A DNA stretch of 7,163 nucleotides from an uncultured Collinsella sp. (GTDB taxonomy: Bacteria; Actinomycetota; Coriobacteriia; Coriobacteriales; Coriobacteriaceae): positions 1 to 7,163 of the forward strand of contig USHZ01000104.1 in the NCBI GenBank assembly GCA_900554595.1. Direction: 5' to 3'. Shown here one piece after another: positions 6,236 to 7,163 of the stretch. The notes beneath the pieces are model-generated. The model was not told where the DNA came from. It did no database searches and saw only the letters and a program-made list of their open reading frames with translations. Each line of letters begins with the position of its first letter. Position 1 is the stretch's first letter. Both the position numbers and the translations under genes were made by a program.

Positions 6236-7163
6236 ATGCTGTCTGTTGACGAGCAAATGCGTATCATCACCTCGGGCGCAGCGCAGATCGTCCCCGAGGC
6301 CGACCTTCGCAAGAAGCTTGAGAAGGGCGAGCCCCTCAACATCAAGCTCGGCGTCGATCCCACCAGCCCCGACCTGCACCTGGGTCATGCCGTGCCCCTG
6401 CGCAAGATGCGTCAGTTCCAGGACCTGGGCCACAAGGTCACCCTCATCATCGGTAACGGCACCGCACTGATTGGCGATCCTTCGGGCAAGAATTCCACCC
6501 GCCCGCAGCTTTCGCAGGAGCAGATCGAGGCCAACGCCGAGACCTATGTGAGCCAGGCCATGAAGATCCTGGATCCCGAGAAGACCACCATCGTGCACAA
6601 CGGCGACTGGATCCTGTCGATGGATCTGGCCGGCCTGCTGCAGGTGTGCTCCAAGTTCACCGTCGCCCGCATCCTCGAGCGCGATGACTTTACCAAGCGC
6701 TACCAGTCCCAGACGCCGATCGCCCTGCACGAGTTCCTGTACCCCGTGATGCAGGCCTTCGACTCCGTTCAGATCAAGGCCGACGTGGAGATGGGCGGCA
6801 CCGACCAGCTCTTCAACTTGCTCGCTGGTCGCGAGCTCATGGAGAAGATGGGCATGGAGCCGCAGATCGCGCTTACCATGCCGCTGCTCGAGGGCACCGA
6901 TGGCGTACGCAAGATGTCCAAGTCATACGGCAACTACATCGGCCTGACCGATGCTCCCAAGGATATGTTCGGCAAGACCATGTCCATCCCCGACGAGATG
7001 ATCGGCAAGTACTATCGTCTGGCCAGCTCGCTCACTCCGGCCGAGGTCGACAAGATTGACGCTGCTCTGGCCGACGGTTCCGCCGACCCCTATGAGCTCA
7101 AGCGCGCGCTGGGCCGCGACCTGTGCGACACCTATCACGGCGCCGGTGCCGGTGACGAGGCTC
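6236..7163 (+). CDS. tyrS: Tyrosyl-tRNA synthetase, partial (3' end beyond the window)
   Basis: The first 309 residues of a class I aminoacyl-tRNA synthetase that activates tyrosine with ATP and loads it onto tRNA-Tyr in the cytoplasm. The Rossmann domain has the HIGH-type motif HLGH (48-51) within GVDPTSPDLHLGH, the family segment LIGDPSG (78-84), a tyrosine-pocket region GGTDQLFNLLAGRE (187-200), and the KMSKS loop exactly conserved (226-230). The HLGH and LLEGTDGVRKMSKS style matches the Haemophilus/Pseudomonas (TyrZ-like) branch rather than the E. coli branch. The frame is open to the last base; the C-terminal anticodon-binding part and S4-like domain should follow. Codon use is strongly biased (CTG, ATC, AAG, GAG), typical of a highly expressed gene and clearly different from the GT-like gene. 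The start is set by GGAGG 7 nt upstream. Confidence 0.96.
   Translation, partial: MLSVDEQMRIITSGAAQIVPEADLRKKLEKGEPLNIKLGVDPTSPDLHLGHAVPLRKMRQFQDLGHKVTLIIGNGTALIGDPSGKNSTRPQLSQEQIEANAETYVSQAMKILDPEKTTIVHNGDWILSMDLAGLLQVCSKFTVARILERDDFTKRYQSQTPIALHEFLYPVMQAFDSVQIKADVEMGGTDQLFNLLAGRELMEKMGMEPQIALTMPLLEGTDGVRKMSKSYGNYIGLTDAPKDMFGKTMSIPDEMIGKYYRLASSLTPAEVDKIDAALADGSADPYELKRALGRDLCDTYHGAGAGDEA

Noticed and set aside
6176..6730. A 184-codon minus-strand frame opposite the start of tyrS
   Set aside because: Mirror of a highly codon-biased tyrS; the plus-strand reading has the HLGH motif and a strong ribosome site.

Overview
The window is chromosomal DNA from a high-GC bacterium. Everything visible fits a gut actinobacterium of the class Coriobacteriia (Collinsella-like): G/C-ending codons, strong AGGAGG-type ribosome binding sites, a class A penicillin-binding protein with a Thr/Pro/Gly-rich tail, and a stand-alone ArgR. 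The taxonomic call is an impression from codon use and protein style, not from a database match.

Layout, left to right. (1) 15-1055 (+): a complete protein resembling a family 2 glycosyltransferase, with a TTG start and most of the family's signature residues replaced. (2) 1056-1187: a short regulatory region with a perfect 12-bp inverted repeat, a plausible sigma-70 promoter and a ribosome binding site. (3) 1188-1625 (+): the arginine repressor argR, closed by an intrinsic terminator at 1679-1708. (4) 1753-1792: a second, 16-bp-stem terminator that serves the gene arriving from the other side. (5) 1813-4002 (-): a class A (bifunctional) penicillin-binding protein. (6) 4003-4167: a divergent promoter region with nested palindromes. 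(7) 4168-6138 (+): a long U32-family protein of the RlhA type, probably an RNA hydroxylase rather than a protease. (8) 6139-6235: a short leader. (9) 6236 to the window end (+): tyrS, tyrosyl-tRNA synthetase, cut off by the window edge before its C-terminal domain.

The genes look like independent housekeeping units: cell-wall synthesis (PBP), arginine control (ArgR), and translation (U32 RNA modification and TyrRS, same strand, 97 bp apart). I see no mobile element, CRISPR array, tRNA, rRNA or phage gene, and no clear undescribed multi-gene system. The most interesting single points are an Asn in ArgR at the position of one of the two ligand-contacting Asp residues, a glycosyltransferase-like protein that seems to have lost its catalytic residues, and two palindromic operator-like sites.
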